Shown here in pieces: positions 11,791 to 24,529 of a stretch of 64,000 nt of DNA. The position numbers and the translations under genes were made by a program. Under the pieces are notes generated by a model that was not told where the DNA came from, made no database searches, and worked only from the letters and a program-made list of their open reading frames with translations. The stretch's first letter is position 1, and the number at the start of each line of letters is the position of its first letter. The DNA comes from Epiperipatus broadwayi (Eukaryota > Onychophora > Udeonychophora > Euonychophora > Peripatidae): assembly GCA_028023455.1 (NCBI GenBank), contig JAQFVV010000208.1, forward strand, positions 620,001-684,000, given 5' to 3'.

Positions 11791-11913
11791 TTACTTTGGC
11801 ATGTTCAGAGGCAAGTCTCTCTGCAGTGGAAGCTTAAGGTACATACGGTGACATCCAGCATCAAGGTTAAATGTCCATCTGCACATCAGAAGCTTCGAAA
11901 AGCAAGTGTTCAT
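11791..11913 (-). CDS. 40-residue ORF, unidentified
   Basis: A minus-strand ATG at 11913 opens 40 codons ending in TAA at 11791. The frame has balanced, non-AT-driven codons inside clearly higher-GC sequence (about 11770-11930), and its C-terminal half (GCHRMYLKLPLQRDLPL) reads like genuine protein. I do not recognise it. It sits 1.4 kb beyond the stop of the sulfiredoxin gene on the same strand and could be a small gene, an exon of a larger one, or a decayed repeat. On the plus strand a splice-like sequence (ttcttctttcag, 11974-11985) followed 14 bases later by a GTAATT donor-like motif lies nearby; I cannot link it to anything. Confidence 0.35.
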   Translation of the reverse strand: MNTCFSKLLMCRWTFNLDAGCHRMYLKLPLQRDLPLNMPK

Positions 11914-13344
11914 TTCTTTTTCTCACTTGGCTTCTATCAATTGATTGTCCAATTACTCTTCTGATTGATTCTTCTTTCAGATTCGGCCGATAAGGTAATT
12001 ATTTCATTTATCCAAGACATATATCCTGGACTGGGGAATTTTACTTCTACTAAGTTCTATTAAAGTTATTTTGGATTTCTAAAGTTGTTATCAATGAAAA
12101 GATCAGGAACTCATAATCATTTAATTGTTATAAATTTTTACTGAAAAAATGTCATTACTTATCTCCAGAGATTTTAACTAACTGCTCTTTTCATCTACTT
12201 GGAAATTAATCTTTTCTGATCATCTAATATCATTTTAATTTATTTAAGTTTACTATTCTTAAGAAGCTAAAATTTTAAATTACTGAGTACATATTTTACA
12301 TACATGTATATACACCATCCTATTACAATTAACTATTTTATGTATTAAACATATGTACACGTACATAACACAAAACAATTTTAAAAATGATTTGGTCATT
12401 TATTTTCAGCCCAAAATAATACACCTGTAATATAAAACAGCCTTTGAATCACTCACTGTCTGATACATAGCTTTCCAATAGACACATACAGGACCAGTAA
12501 AACAGAAAATCTTACTAACTGAGAGCTTCCTGCCTAAAAAAAAATCTTCTATCTGATTGGAATTTTTAATATTCAAGTTGGGCCTAATCCTAATTTGAAT
12601 TTAAACTGTGGCTGTGGGAGCAGATAAGCTCACTAAATTTATGCTGCAAGATCCTTTATATCTGAGATAATATTTATAAATATTTCTCTGACAATAATTT
12701 AAATTCACTATAAAGCATTAATATACATTAGTTTCGATGTCAAATACACGTATGCCTCACTTAATAAGAAAGGAGTTGAAATTCTGCTAAGAAATTTATA
12801 TCATTCACTATATGATTACACTGATTTGTAGTACAATTACAAGCATTGTATCTGAATTTCAATCCAGACCAAATGAGCTTTAAAATGTTTGCAAAAGTTT
12901 AGGTTTTCTTTTCCAGGTAGCCAGCATATAGTCAATTCACCTCTAATATTTGTTGGAAAATAAAGTACAATTAAAGATAAAAATTCTTTGAAAGACATAG
13001 GAATTTGTATATTTTATAAGTTTTACAAATGGATTAAAGAAATTTTTTTTTACATATTTAGTTTCCAATTACAACTGTAAGATGTTGCTTTATTTTGTAT
13101 CTGTAAAGAATATTTAAAGTAACATTTTTTCTTTTTCTTTTTTTAAAAAAACCCCCCTTAAGTACAACTGAGAATACCATTTAAAGGTAATGGAAGTAAC
13201 ACTGAACATATTTACAAAATATTACAGATATTATAAACATTTGACTCAAGATAATGCAGAATCACAATTATAATAATAAATCAAATATTTTGTTTTCATA
13301 ATAATAATCCTTATAAAAATAAATTTTGAAGAAAATTCAATTTA
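11914..13344. other. AT-rich intergenic DNA downstream of SRXN1
   Basis: No open frame with recognisable motifs. It should include any 3' UTR of sulfiredoxin; an AATAAA on the minus strand overlaps the SRXN1 stop, but no polyadenylation site can be fixed by eye. Confidence 0.5.
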
Positions 13345-13554
13345 TTACAACAGATCTGGTGTAGATCCGCCTAAATAAATTTTCAAATCTTTGACTGTAG
13401 AATGAATGAGCTTGCAGGGTATTTGGGGCAACTGTAATCTTTTGTAAGCCTCGTACCGGTGGCAACCATTAAATGAGTAAAAATAATTTCCACCATTACC
13501 GCCTGTAATCCATAAAACATCTATAGGAGGAACTAGATGCTTAGTGCTAGGATT
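13345..13554 (-). CDS. SRXN1: Sulfiredoxin, exon 2 (catalytic half)
   Basis: Read on the minus strand from 13554 to the TAA at 13345 this gives 69 residues that match the C-terminal two thirds of sulfiredoxin: [15 protein letters not shown], then [18 protein letters not shown] with the catalytic Cys in GCHRY, then the final GGSTPDLL. Sulfiredoxin uses ATP to repair over-oxidised (sulfinic) 2-Cys peroxiredoxins in the cytosol. The exon starts right after an acceptor (ATTGTAG, minus strand) in phase 0, matching the phase-0 donor of exon 1 at 25408. Joined, the protein would be 112 residues, a little shorter than the 137-residue human protein. The frame is intact, with no stop or frameshift. Confidence 0.93.
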   Translation of the reverse strand, partial: NPSTKHLVPPIDVLWITGGNGGNYFYSFNGCHRYEAYKRLQLPQIPCKLIHSTVKDLKIYLGGSTPDLL

Positions 13555-15341
13555 CTACAATATATATATATATATCAACTTCTCAATTATACATAACATA
13601 TACATACATAAACTTGTGGAATATATATATATATATTCATTTAATAATTAACTATAATAAAGAGTTATAATTTACAATATATAAATTAAAGTATTGAATC
13701 ATCTTCGACTCAGATCTATGTGAAATAAGATTTTAGATATAATAATAGTCAATTTCTAAATTGTAAACTATAATTATACAAATCTCATAAGATTGTTTTC
13801 AAATGAACTCTTTTATCAGCTACGCCAAGTCACTGCTGATTACAAATCAGAAATGGTTAAAATTTTACATAAAGCAAATGAAATAGGTTCCCTCAAACTA
13901 GTCTTGCAATCCTTTGATTGTTTTCATTTATAATACTGATATTGGATATTGTATACCTATAGTATCATATTTTATAAAGAACTTGATAGGTAAGGCTTTA
14001 TCGCTGATTTCAGAAGTTGTATCATGGCCTATTTCTATCATTTCAGATACTCAGATTTCTTATAAACCTCTTCATTATTTTTAATACTCTGATTTGCATA
14101 TTATGCATATAATATATAAAACATGATTTCTATAAGGAATCATATTTATTTTATATACTTAAAAAAAAGACTGATAGTCAAGTCCATCAGTTCCAAAAAA
14201 AAAAAGGCTAATATTTCAAGACTAGTTGGTCTTTCATCAAATCCAATGCAGAAATAAATTGAAATAAACTGAATTTCATATATATAATAGAATTAAGATA
14301 CTTTAACATGCCACATATAAAATAAAATATTTTTTAAAGTTTCTAAAACAATTTATCATATTTGACAATTATACTATTTTATAAATTTCATACATATACA
14401 CAAATTTTCCATAACTAAATATATTTTGATAAAAATAGTTGGTCTCAACAGAGTTCTTTTATATCACTAAAGGCATATATAATAATCAGAAGCAACTACA
14501 CTCACAAATGAGAGTGGCCATTCAAACTCCAATGAGGAAAAGATAAAAAAAAAAAAATTTGGGCATGATTACACCAACTAATCCATGAACCATAAATATG
14601 TCAATATATAGAACAAGCTGATCCATTATTTTGTTTACTTGATATTTGTAAGATTAAGCAATGTTTTTTATCCTGCTGTGATATTGTAATCCACTATCAT
14701 AGGACCACATTTTCGTTGGATTGGATAGGCTATAAAACTTCTTTAAAAAAGAATATTTTATGATAAATCTGAGGATGATTTTCATTAAAGAGTATGAGAC
14801 TTATGATTATCTCAGACATTTTCGGTGATACTGATTATTTTCATTGGGGAAATATAACAAGATAAAACATTATGGAGAGCTATAATTAGACAAGATCTTG
14901 AAATCTTTCAAACAGTATAAACTTTGAGATGTATAAACTTCTTCATTGGTTTTAAATTGTCTTAAGCATTATAATTAATATTTGCACTAGAAAATATTTG
15001 ATGCTAATAAAATTTTAATTAGAAATCTTTAAATTAGCAGAAAAGTTGTGTAATATTTTGGAAATCTAAATAATGCTGAAATGAACTATAAAAATGAATA
15101 GTAAAAATAAGTATGCAAAATTAGAATTTATTATGCTTTTATATATTTAAGAATAGAAACACTCTACCTAAGATTCATTCATTCTGTCATTATCCATTAT
15201 TTTATATACATAAATTATAATGTTCTATATAGAGTTCATAAATAAGCTCTTAACAAGCTTTGTAGAATATCCCCAATCCCAGACCGGTTTCTGCTACTGG
15301 CTTTCTCAGTGAGGTGCTAGGATATTTAAGCATTAGATCTT

Positions 15342-15380
15342 CCAGACCAGTTTCTACTACTGGCTTCCTCAGTGAGATGC
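15342..15380 (-). ncRNA. Hammerhead-like motif, minus strand
   Basis: On the minus strand: CTGAGGA (15372-15366), an 11-base stem-loop II, GAAAC (15354-15350), TG, then GTC (15347-15345). Position 7 of the core is free in hammerheads, so G there is allowed. Stem I has only about 3 pairs and stem II 2, so this is a weaker candidate. Confidence 0.4.
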
Positions 15381-15420
15381 TAGGATATTCAAGTGTTAGA
15401 TCTAATGCTTAAATATCCTA

Positions 15421-15463
15421 GCACCTCACTGAGGAAGCCAATAGCAGAAACTGGTCTGGGATT
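15421..15463 (+). ncRNA. Hammerhead-like motif, plus strand
   Basis: CTGAGGA (15429-15435), stem-loop II (GC/GC with flanking A-A), GAAAC (15447-15451), TG, GTC (15454-15456). Stem I pairs ctca (15425-15428) with tggg (15457-15460). Stem III reads ACTGGT here and ACCGGT in the neighbouring inverted copy, both near or fully self-complementary. Confidence 0.5.
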
Positions 15464-16289
15464 GGAGATATTCTGCAAAGCTTGTTAAGAGCTTATTTAT
15501 GAGCTCTATATATAACATTCGTAATACAAGCTTGTTAAATTAGGTCATGTGACATATGACTTGATTTCTTTGTAATAAATTATAAAATACATCCCTAATT
15601 CTTAAACAACTAATAAAGCATCAGAAATCTATTCTCAAAGCTGTTCTACAATTAGGTTCCATTTACAGGTTAATTGTAGTGTTGCCTTAGTAACAGTGTT
15701 GATATAATTTACAAGTGACATAAATTAGTTCATAGAGCTTAGTTTTATATATATTCTACAAGTATATAAAAAAATAATAATCTCTTTTCTTTCCTCGTTC
15801 AGAAAGACATTGATTTTCGATTTATATTAAATAAAGAATTAAAATATTTAATTTGTATTCTGCTTAATAACTAATTAATGACGATTGCATTTAATAAAAC
15901 ACATAATATAAAACTATTTAGTGCAACACAATTAAAAATTCATTTAAAAAAAGTAAGTCTCCCCACATTCATAGACTCACAGAATAATACAAAAATTATT
16001 AAATAAAAAGTTAGAAATTTTTAAAGCTGAATTCATAAATTTTACATGTGCACTTATTTATTATATTAGAATTGACCAAAATTATCTCTATGTTAGCTAC
16101 TTTTTCTCTTTCATTAATTAAATCACTTTTGGTTTTTTTTCTCTCTCTAAACTTCTAACTATCTATATTCTCTTTCATAATTGTAATATTCTATTTTTTT
16201 TGTTATTTTTGTTTGATGTCCAAATGTGTACATTTTTTAAATTACATTATCCCAAATGTGTGTGAATATATATATACATTATGTTCTAG

Positions 16290-16800
16290 TAAAAAGGTTA
16301 GCGATTCTCTTCCCAAGCTGCTTGCAGTGCCATTTCTGAATTAACCCATGTATTAATTATCAACATAGTTCAGCTTTTCTCCACAGATTCCTGACTCCAT
16401 TTAAGGAGAAGTCACAGTGTATTGCATATGATGAGATGAAATGTATTAACCTTCATAGATTGTTTTCGTTGTTCTATCATTACAAAATCTTGCAAATCAC
16501 TTTAAAACATTCTTGTGACTCATCGCTTCACTGCCATATAGTGTTGGAATTGATTTAAATATTTCAGTAGAGCTTTACTCAATTAAAAAAAAAAAATTAA
16601 AGTTTGCACATTATTCCGTCATAAATTAGGTATGAAACACACCGACTCATTTCATGTAATTAATTATCCATACACACTAGCACCTTAAAAGTTTTATAGT
16701 GAATAGCTAAACTATATCATTAAATAATAAATGGGTTGATTCAGAGATAGTACTGCAAGCAGCAATGGGAAAGAACCATTCTCCAGTCACCTTTTCACTG
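16290..16800. repeat. Degenerate long inverted repeat
   Basis: The sequence about 16303-16365 (ttcccaagctgcttgcagtg ... ctgaattaacccat) recurs inverted and diverged at about 16728-16785 (aaatgggttgattcagagat, actgcaagcagcaatgggaa). It is perhaps an old MITE of about 0.5 kb. Ends and target duplication are not clear. Confidence 0.5.
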
Positions 16801-18214
16801 AAACACAGTGTACATGTTGAACACATATATTACAGCATACATAGTCTAGTGCAGTGAGTGTGAAGAACTTAAGAACTAAAAGTCCTTGGGATGAAACTTG
16901 TATCTATCATTTCTGGTTCTCAAGCATCATAACTTAATGAGCAATGAATCATTCAATTACTATTATTACATAATTACTTATCATCTAAAATTTCACATAT
17001 CATAAGAGATTTTTAATCAATTGGCAGTATGTATGAGATTTCGCTAAAAACCTTTTAGCTATTTACAAATTTTCTATCTACCCAGAAACCAAAAGCAGTA
17101 TTCTACATGCTGTCCAGGGCAATAAATTTCTTACAAATGATGATTCCATTAAAGAAATATATTTCGAAGCAAATTAGGACCGATAAAGTACATTAAAACA
17201 TTACATCAGGTATAATTTGTTTCCAAAGTCACACATAGATTTTTGCAATAGAATTCAAATTAAATTCTGTAGTACTCATGCATCCTTATGAATCAAAAGG
17301 CATAATTAACATTTCTGATTGATAGTATACCTTTAACATTAATTTATTTTGACAAACCTGTGCAATTGTACTCTCTCAAAAAAGTAAAACTATCAAGTCA
17401 TACTAAAAGTATTGTTTGCTTCATATTATCATTCAAAGTTTCACTCATAAGCTAATATTGTTATAATTTTAGTTCTTTATTAATCTTCAATGTTATTTAA
17501 AGAAATTCCAACTGGTTTGCGGACATAAAGGGTATTATTATTGACTTGCTTTAAAAAAATGGCACTTTATAATTAGCTTAATAATAAAATTTTATACCAA
17601 TTGAAACGTACTAAGTTGATCAAAATAAAATTAATTGAAGCAGGATGTTCATTTTCAGTTATTAATTTGTAAAAGCATAGGATAAAGAGGCACATACTGA
17701 GATCCAGGAAAATTCATGATGATTGTTTGTTGTGTATATGGCTTCTTTTTTTTTTTTTGGCAAATAGTGTAAAATATTTGGAGCTTTTGTGAAATAAAAT
17801 GTATAAAAATTAAATTCAATGAGAAAAAAAATGACATTACTAATTAATTGTAAGAGCAAATGGAAAAATGAATTATATAGAGTTGAAACAAAAAGCAAAG
17901 AAAAAAGAAGCTTGATTAAAAATATGGATATATAGAATAATTTATTTTGAATGGGAAGATGGTATCAGATCTAAATATACATTGTGTGGTGAATTGCTGA
18001 TGGTTAAGTAAAACTATTTAGAAAAAATGGAGCAGACTTTTTTTAATGAAGAAAATTAAAGATGTTTGAAAAGCTAGAATATATATGAATTAAGCAGAGG
18101 AGGAAAATTAGTTTAAATGGATTTAATGGAGAGAACAAATATGATGGGCAAGAAAGATTATACAATATGCAAAGTTAATAGAGATTTTTTTAATATATAT
18201 GTATTTACATAACA

Positions 18215-18375
18215 TAGCAAACTCTCCAGACAGCAGTGCCATCAATTTGCAAGCCTTCGTAATCAATAAATGTAGGAAGGTAATCCCTATCTAGTGTCTA
18301 CTCATCCAATATCTCCAGACTAGTTTCTAGCTTGTGGCTTGCACTTGGTGGCATTATTGTCTGGAGAATTTGTTA
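18215..18375. repeat. Foldback repeat copy (hammerhead box lost)
   Basis: The ends pair as agcaaactctccagacagcag against attattgtctggagaatttg. The centre has the antisense GAAAC/ACTAGTCTGG portion of the ribozyme-like motif (about 18312-18327), but the CTGANGA box is replaced by GTGCA-type sequence. Confidence 0.75.
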
Positions 18376-19179
18376 CTGCTATTGGTAGCCTGTAAAAGCA
18401 TATGAAATGGTAATCTTGTAATGTTTTGATAGTTATTTACATAAGAAATGGTATAAATCTTTAAAAAATGAATTATAGATACATAATTATTAGACAAAAA
18501 TATAAATAAAATGATTAGAGAAAAAAGTTACAAAAAATGACTTAAAAATAAAAAAATATGAGATATAAAATAATTTTTGACAAGACAAAGCAATTATATT
18601 ATTATTTGTTGTGTGAAAATATTTGAATATAAATAATTTATACAGGAATCAGATGAAAAGTATTTATTTATTTTTGGAATTGAAAGAAAAAAATATAAAT
18701 AGTAGTAGAATGGGAGAAATATAAAAGTGAAATATACAAAGAGATCAAGATTTTCTTATAATTTCGTTTAAGTTGTATGTCAAAAAATAGGAATATAAGG
18801 ATAAGGTATTTGAATTAATGTACAGTTTAATTTCAATATTGGGAGACTGATTTCATGGTTAACAGAAGGGATAATAGGATAGAAATAGAGGATTTTACTA
18901 TAACATGTAAGGCTTCTCAAATGAAAAAATATCTAACTTGGTTAATAGGATATGGCTTTACTGTCTATGCTCAGAAACTTTGATTTGTTTATGTCAGTCA
19001 CTTTACATCATCACTTTATCAAATATGGCAATTTTATTAAAAAAGTATTTGCAAAATTAAAATATTCATCAATAAATTTTTTTATTTAATATTAAAACAG
19101 AAGTAGCATTATTTTTTGTTTCTTGAAAAAAAATAAAAATAAATGCATTGAAAATAAACATCCAATGATTTTCTCTTTA

Positions 19180-19560
19180 TAAAAAGCTAGCTTCTACCTT
19201 GGATTGTGATGCAAATACTCTCCTTAACACAAACATATTCTGTTAGTGAATACTGTGCCCCTATTTGGAGAAAAAAAATCCAACATTAATTTTGCAATGA
19301 TTTCCTGTTCTCTCACATTTCTTTATCAAATATTAGAAGTTGCTTCACAAAAAATGATAAAAAGGTGTTAAGTAGATCAACCTCACAAATAAATCAAGAT
19401 ATAATTTCTAGATCTAAAACTTTTTATCTCGAGTCAACATCTCCTTTTTGGATGTCCGATCAAGAAACAGAAATGAAAAAATTATTGCATTAAAAGTCCT
19501 TTTTTCTAAGTCCAAACAATAAAAATTGTTGCATTTATCAGCCACTGATCTATATAAATG
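19180..19560 (+). pseudogene. 3' fragment of an APE-type LINE (Daphne/Jockey-like)
   Basis: In shifted frames the plus strand reads LASTLDCDANTLL and then EYCAPIW, the thumb-region signature (..NA.TL.......EYCAPVW) common at the end of insect LINE reverse transcriptases, then a frame with TSPFWMSDQE. Several frameshifts and stops make it an old remnant. The assignment to clade is tentative. Confidence 0.5.
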
Positions 19561-20320
19561 CGAATAAGCACAAATATGAACTACATAATTAAAGATAGAG
19601 TGCTACAGTGGCAGAATTGAAGGGCTTAATAAAGGCACTGATCTATCTCATTGGAATCTGTAATTTTATGTTTTGTTAAATTGTCACAAAAAAATACTAA
19701 ATAAATAAAAAATATACAATATATAATAGTGTAAAATAGTAATTTCAAATAAAGTAGTTTTAGTAATGGATATTTTTGTCATTTATTTTAATAAATATAT
19801 AGGCCTTAAAGGAACTGAGCAGGGCAAATTCCTAATGTCCACTCCACATGTTCTTGTCGTTGCAGCTGTTATTACTATGTGATTATTCATATAATATACA
19901 AACATGGATGGGCTGCTCACCAACACGCATTAGCCAGCGTGGTGAGTTTATTGGCTTTTTACCTCCAAGTTTAAGAATATTTTTTCTAATATATACAATT
20001 ATGACAAAAATAAATCATGGTCCTTATTTCCAGGAGGCTGTAAAGTCATCAACCAAGGTAGCGGTTGGTGGCCGAAGGTGGAGAAAGCTAAGAATCCCAT
20101 GATTGCAGACTCAGGCTGCCATTTCATGATGACTTTTTATTTAGATACTTACAACTGCAGATCACTTTCAAGTGAAGGAAGATTGCAAGAGTTAGAAGAA
20201 AAACTGTCTTATATTAAATGGGATATTATTAAATTTTGTGAAGTTAGAAGAAAAGGTGAAGAAACAATTGATTTAAAAAGTGGACATATAATCTAAGGAG
20301 ATTTTGAACATGATACAGAT

Positions 20321-21676
20321 TTGAATGAAATTAATATGAAAATAACTGATACACTTTTAAAAACTGCAACAAAGATAGCTGGTAGAAAAAAGCAGCAATT
20401 GACTAATAAAATTTCTACTGAGACTAGAGAATTTATGAAGAACAAAAGGAATATGAAGATATACAAAAATGATGTATTAAAAAGAATTGAATATCTCGAA
20501 TTTTGTAAAATGGTACGGAAAAGAGTTGAAAATGATATAAGAAAGTATAACTGTGAAATAGCAAAAAAAGCTGTAGAAGAAAATAAAAGTCTCAAAAATG
20601 TTAAACAACATTTTGGTATTGGTAGGAAATTTATATCTGCAATAAGAAAAAAAGATGGAATTATTACTAAAAAGAGAGATGACATCATGAAATTGGTAGA
20701 AGATTTTTATCAAGAATTATATAGTAATAAAGAACAAGTACCTCCTATATCTATTACATTTTCCAAATTGCCCAGAATTTTAAATGAAGAAGTGAGACAT
20801 GCAATTAAGTGTATGAAGAAAGGAAAGGCTCCAGGAAATGATGGAATTATAATTGATATATTAAAAGAAGCAGGTGAAGAAATAGAAACAATTTTAGCAA
20901 AGTTATATACCAAATGTCTAAATGATAAAGATGTACCAGAAGATTGGAAGAATGCAGTAATAATATTAATATTTAAAAAAGGTGATAAAGAAGATATTAG
21001 AAATTACAGACCTATCAGCCTTGTATCAGTTTTATATAAAATTTTTACCAAGATAATTACAACTCGTCTACAGAGAACTTTGGATTTCCACCAACCAAGA
21101 GAACAAGCTGGATTTAAAAGTGGTTTTAGTACAATAGATCATATCCAGGTATTGAGAGAAGTCATAGAAAGGACAAACGAATATGAGTTGTCATTATGTT
21201 TTGGATTTGTAGATTATGAAAAGGCATTCGATTCTATACACATTTCTTCAGTGATTAAAGCATTGGATCATCAAGGTATAGATCCAGGATATTGTCATAT
21301 TTTAAAGAATATTTATAAAAATGCAACAGCAACAATTAGATTACATAATGATAATGGAAAAATCAACATTGAGAAAGGTGTAAGACAAGGTGACTCCATA
21401 TCTCCAAAACTCTTTACAGCAGTGCTGCAAGAAGTATTTTGTGGATTAAAATGGGAAACTAAAGGAGTGAAAGTAAATGGAGAGTATTTAAGTCATTTAG
21501 ATTTCGCAGATGATGTAGTTGTTTTTGCAAATAATGCTTCAGAGCTGCAGGAAATGTTGCAGGAGTTAGCAGATGAAAGTAGAAAAGTAGGACTAAAGAT
21601 AAATGTTAAAAAGACTAAAGTAATGTTTAATCGATTTGCTCAAAATATGAAAATAAAGATTGATATGAAGAATTAG
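20321..21676 (+). pseudogene. Reverse transcriptase of LINE copy A (long open frame)
   Basis: 451 codons are open. RT blocks appear in order: GNDGIIIDILKEAG, NYRPISLVSVLYKIFTKII, GFVDYEKAFDSI, GVRQGDSISPKLF and the catalytic LDFADDVVVFA (about 21498-21530), then LKINVKKTKVMFN. The first ~110 residues are the linker between endonuclease and RT. It is called a pseudogene because the endonuclease before it and the tail after it are broken. The RT would copy its own RNA at a nicked target (target-primed reverse transcription). Confidence 0.88.
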
Positions 21677-21720
21677 AAGAAGTTAGAAGAAGTTAACAGT
21701 TACAAATACCTATAATACAG

Positions 21721-22164
21721 ATGGAAACAATGGAGGAAATTAATCATAGAATTAAACTTGTTTGGAGTGCTTTTGGTAGAAATAACTTAATACGAAAAGG
21801 AAATATGCCTATGTGTTTGAAAATGATGGTTTTTAACAAATGTGTTTTACCAGTTCTTACTTATGGATCTGAGACTTGGACACTTAATAGAAGAGCAATA
21901 CAGAGACTTCAGACCACTCAAAGGAGTATGGAGAGATGTATGTTGGGAGTAACAAGAAGAGATCGAAAACGCAATGTATGGGTAAGACAACAAACAGGTG
22001 TTACTGACCTTATTGAAAAAATTAAAAGATTGAAATGGAGTTGGGCTGGACATATTGCTAGAAGAGATGATAATAGATGGACAATTGAAATTTTAAACTG
22101 GATTCCAAGAGATTGTAAAAGACCCAGAAAGAGACCACATGTGAGACGGATGGATGAAATATGA
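21721..22164 (+). pseudogene. C-terminal part of LINE copy A ORF
   Basis: Continues the RT in another frame: INHRIKLVWSAFGRNN, VLPVLTYGSETWTLNRR and LKWSWAGHIARRDD, the usual tail of RTE-type ORFs. The protein pattern goes on a little past the stop at 22162. About 40 codons of the linking region are missing or disrupted compared with copies B and E. Confidence 0.82.
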
Positions 22165-22350
22165 AAATGTGCAGGGGTGTTGTGGAGAAGAGAAGCTAAA
22201 GATCGGAGAAGATGGATTAAATTTGGAGAGACCTTCATCCTGCAGTGGATTGATAATGGTTGATGATGATGATGATGATGAAAGGTACAAATATTGGAAA
22301 TACAAGTGGAGTAGGATTCATTATAAATAAAAAAATGGAAGAATAACATT

Positions 22351-22890
22351 GTGGAGATTGATGGTGTATCAGACAGAGTGCCAAGTTTAGTTTTACAACT
22401 TAATAGCAGATACCAAATGCAGATAATTCAGGTTTATGCCCCAACAAGTTCTCATAGTGATGAAGTAGTAGAAGATTTTTATATGGATGTACAAAAGGCT
22501 TTTGATCAGAGTAAACAACATTTTAAAATTGTTATGGGAGACTTTAATGCTAGAATTGGTAAACAAATTAAAGATGAAAATGCTGTAGGTAATTTTGGAT
22601 ATGGTAATAGAAATGAGAGAGGACATAGATTTGTGGAGTTTGCAGAAAAACTTTATATTATGAATTCTTTTTTTGAGAAAAATGTTAAAAGGAAATGGAC
22701 ATGGAAACATCCAAATGAAGGTACAGCAGAATTGGATTATATTTTAACTAACAGAAAATACATTTTTCAAGATTGTAATGTTCTTAATAAATTTAACACA
22801 GGAAGTGATCATCGATTAGTAAGATGTAAGATACATGTTAATGCAAAACTAGAGACAAAAATTATTAAGAAAAACAATATTTACAATTGA
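22351..22890 (+). pseudogene. APE endonuclease domain of LINE copy B
   Basis: 179 codons with the apurinic-endonuclease signatures QVYAPTSSH, VMGDFNARIG (metal-binding Asp/Asn), ELDYILTNR and GSDHRLVR (catalytic Asp-His). The N-terminal blocks are missing. In LINEs this domain nicks the target strand that primes reverse transcription. Curated relatives are often mislabelled 'craniofacial development protein 2-like'. Confidence 0.87.
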
Positions 22891-23340
22891 TATTCCTAAT
22901 CTTCAAAAACATTCTAATGAATTTAAATTAGAACTTACAAATCGGTTTCAAGTATTAGTAGATTTTGAACATGATTCAGATTTGAATGACATTAACAGAA
23001 AAATAACTGATAGACTTTTAAAAACTGCAACAAAGATAGCTGGTAGAAAAATGCAGCAATTGACCAATAAAATTTCTACTGAGACTAGAGAATTTATGAA
23101 GAAAAGAAGTAATATGTGGATATACAACAATGATGCATTAAAAAAGATTGAATATCTCAAATTTTGTAAAATGGTGCAGAAAAGAGTTGAAAATGATATA
23201 AGAAAGTATAACTGTGAACTAGCAAGGAAAGCTGTAGAAGAGAATATAAAGAGTGTAAAACAACATTTGGTATTGGTAGAAAATTTATATCTGCAATAAG
23301 AAAAAAAGATGGCATTATTACTAAAAAGAGAGATGACATC

Positions 23341-24529
23341 ATGAAATGTGTAGAAGACTTTTATCAAGAATTATATAGTAATAAAGAACAAGTGCCTCCT
23401 ATACCTATTATATCTTCTGAGTTGCCCAGAATTTTGAATGAGGAAGTGAGACATGCAATTAAATTTATGAAGAAAGGGAAGGCTCCAGGAAATGATGGAA
23501 TTATAATTGATATATTAAAAGAAGCAGGTGAAGAAATAGAAAATTTTTTAGCAAAGTTATATACCAAATGTCTAAATGATAAAGATTTACCAGATGATTG
23601 GAAGAATGCAGTATTAATATTAATATTTAAAAAAGGTGATAAAGAAGATATTAGAAATTACAGACCTATCGGTCTTTTATCAGTTTTATACAAAATTTTT
23701 ACTAAGATAATTACAACTCAACTACAGAAAACATTGAATTTCCATCAACCAAGAGAACAAGCTGAATTTAAAAATGGTTTTAGTACAGTAGATCATATCC
23801 AGATATTGAGAGAAGTTATAGAAAGGACAAATGAATATGAGTTGCCATTATGCTTAGGATTTGTAGATTATAAAAAGGCATTTGATTCTATAAACATTTC
23901 TTCAGTGATTAAAGCATTGGATCAAGGTGTAGATCCAGGATATTGTCATATTTTAAAGAATATTTATAAAAATGCAACAGCAACAATTAGATTACATAAT
24001 GATAGTAGGAAAATCAACATTGAAAAGGGTGTAAGACAGGGTGACTCCATATCTCCAAAACTTTTTACAGCAGCTGCAAGAAGTATTTTGTGGATTAAAA
24101 TGGGAAGCTAAAGGAGTGAAAGTAAATGGAGATTATTTAAGTCATTTAGATTTTGCAGATGATGTAGTTGTTTTTGCAAATAATGCTTTAGAGTTACAGG
24201 AAATGTTGCAGGAGTTATCAGATGAAAGTAGAAAAGTAGGACTAAAGATAAATGTTAAAAAGACTAAAGTAATGTTTAATAGATTTTCTCAAAATATGAA
24301 AATAAAGATTGATTATGATGAGTTAGAAGAAGTTAACAGTTACAAATACCTTGGTCAGATTATTAGTACAGATGGAAACATAATGGATGAAATTAATCAT
24401 AGAATTAAACTTGGTTGGAGTGCTTTTGGTAGAAATAACTTGATACTGAAAGAAAATATGCCTATGTGTTTGAAAAAGGTTTTTAATAAATGTGTTTTGC
24501 CAGTTCTTACTTATGGATCTGAGACTTGA
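23341..24529 (+). pseudogene. Reverse transcriptase of LINE copy B, frameshifted
   Basis: The first frame (23341-24111) holds GNDGIIIDILKEAG, NYRPIGLLSVLYKIF, GFVDYKKAFDSI and GVRQGDSISPKLF. A frameshift near 24075 moves the catalytic LDFADDVVVFA into the second frame (24041-24529). A TGA at 24527 replaces the Trp codon of the SETWT motif. Otherwise it closely follows copy A. Confidence 0.85.

Larger units (their letters stand above)
15219..15519. repeat. 301-bp foldback with several hammerhead-like cores
   Basis: The outer arms pair from aatgttctatatagag at the left to ctctatatataacatt at the right, through 'ataagctcttaacaagctt' and 'ccaatcccagacc'. The middle contains three versions of the sequence CAGACC-GTTTC-TACTGGCTT-CTCAGTGAG, two read on the minus strand (about 15285-15320 and 15342-15380) and one on the plus strand (15421-15463). 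The outer ends resemble those of the 48.3 kb foldback. Confidence 0.88.
19843..22280 (+). mobile_element. RTE-type LINE copy A, endonuclease deleted
   Basis: The order is a 5' region (about 19843-20090) of uncertain limit, the beginning of an APE endonuclease (20120-20290, TYNCRSL ... EVRRK), an internal deletion of the rest of the endonuclease, reverse transcriptase (20321-21676), a small deletion with frameshift at about 21665-21720, a 3' RT tail (21721-22164) and a 3' end in (TGA)n at 22258-22280. Short tandem repeats at the 3' end are usual for the RTE clade. Copy B follows at once in the same orientation. Confidence 0.85.
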
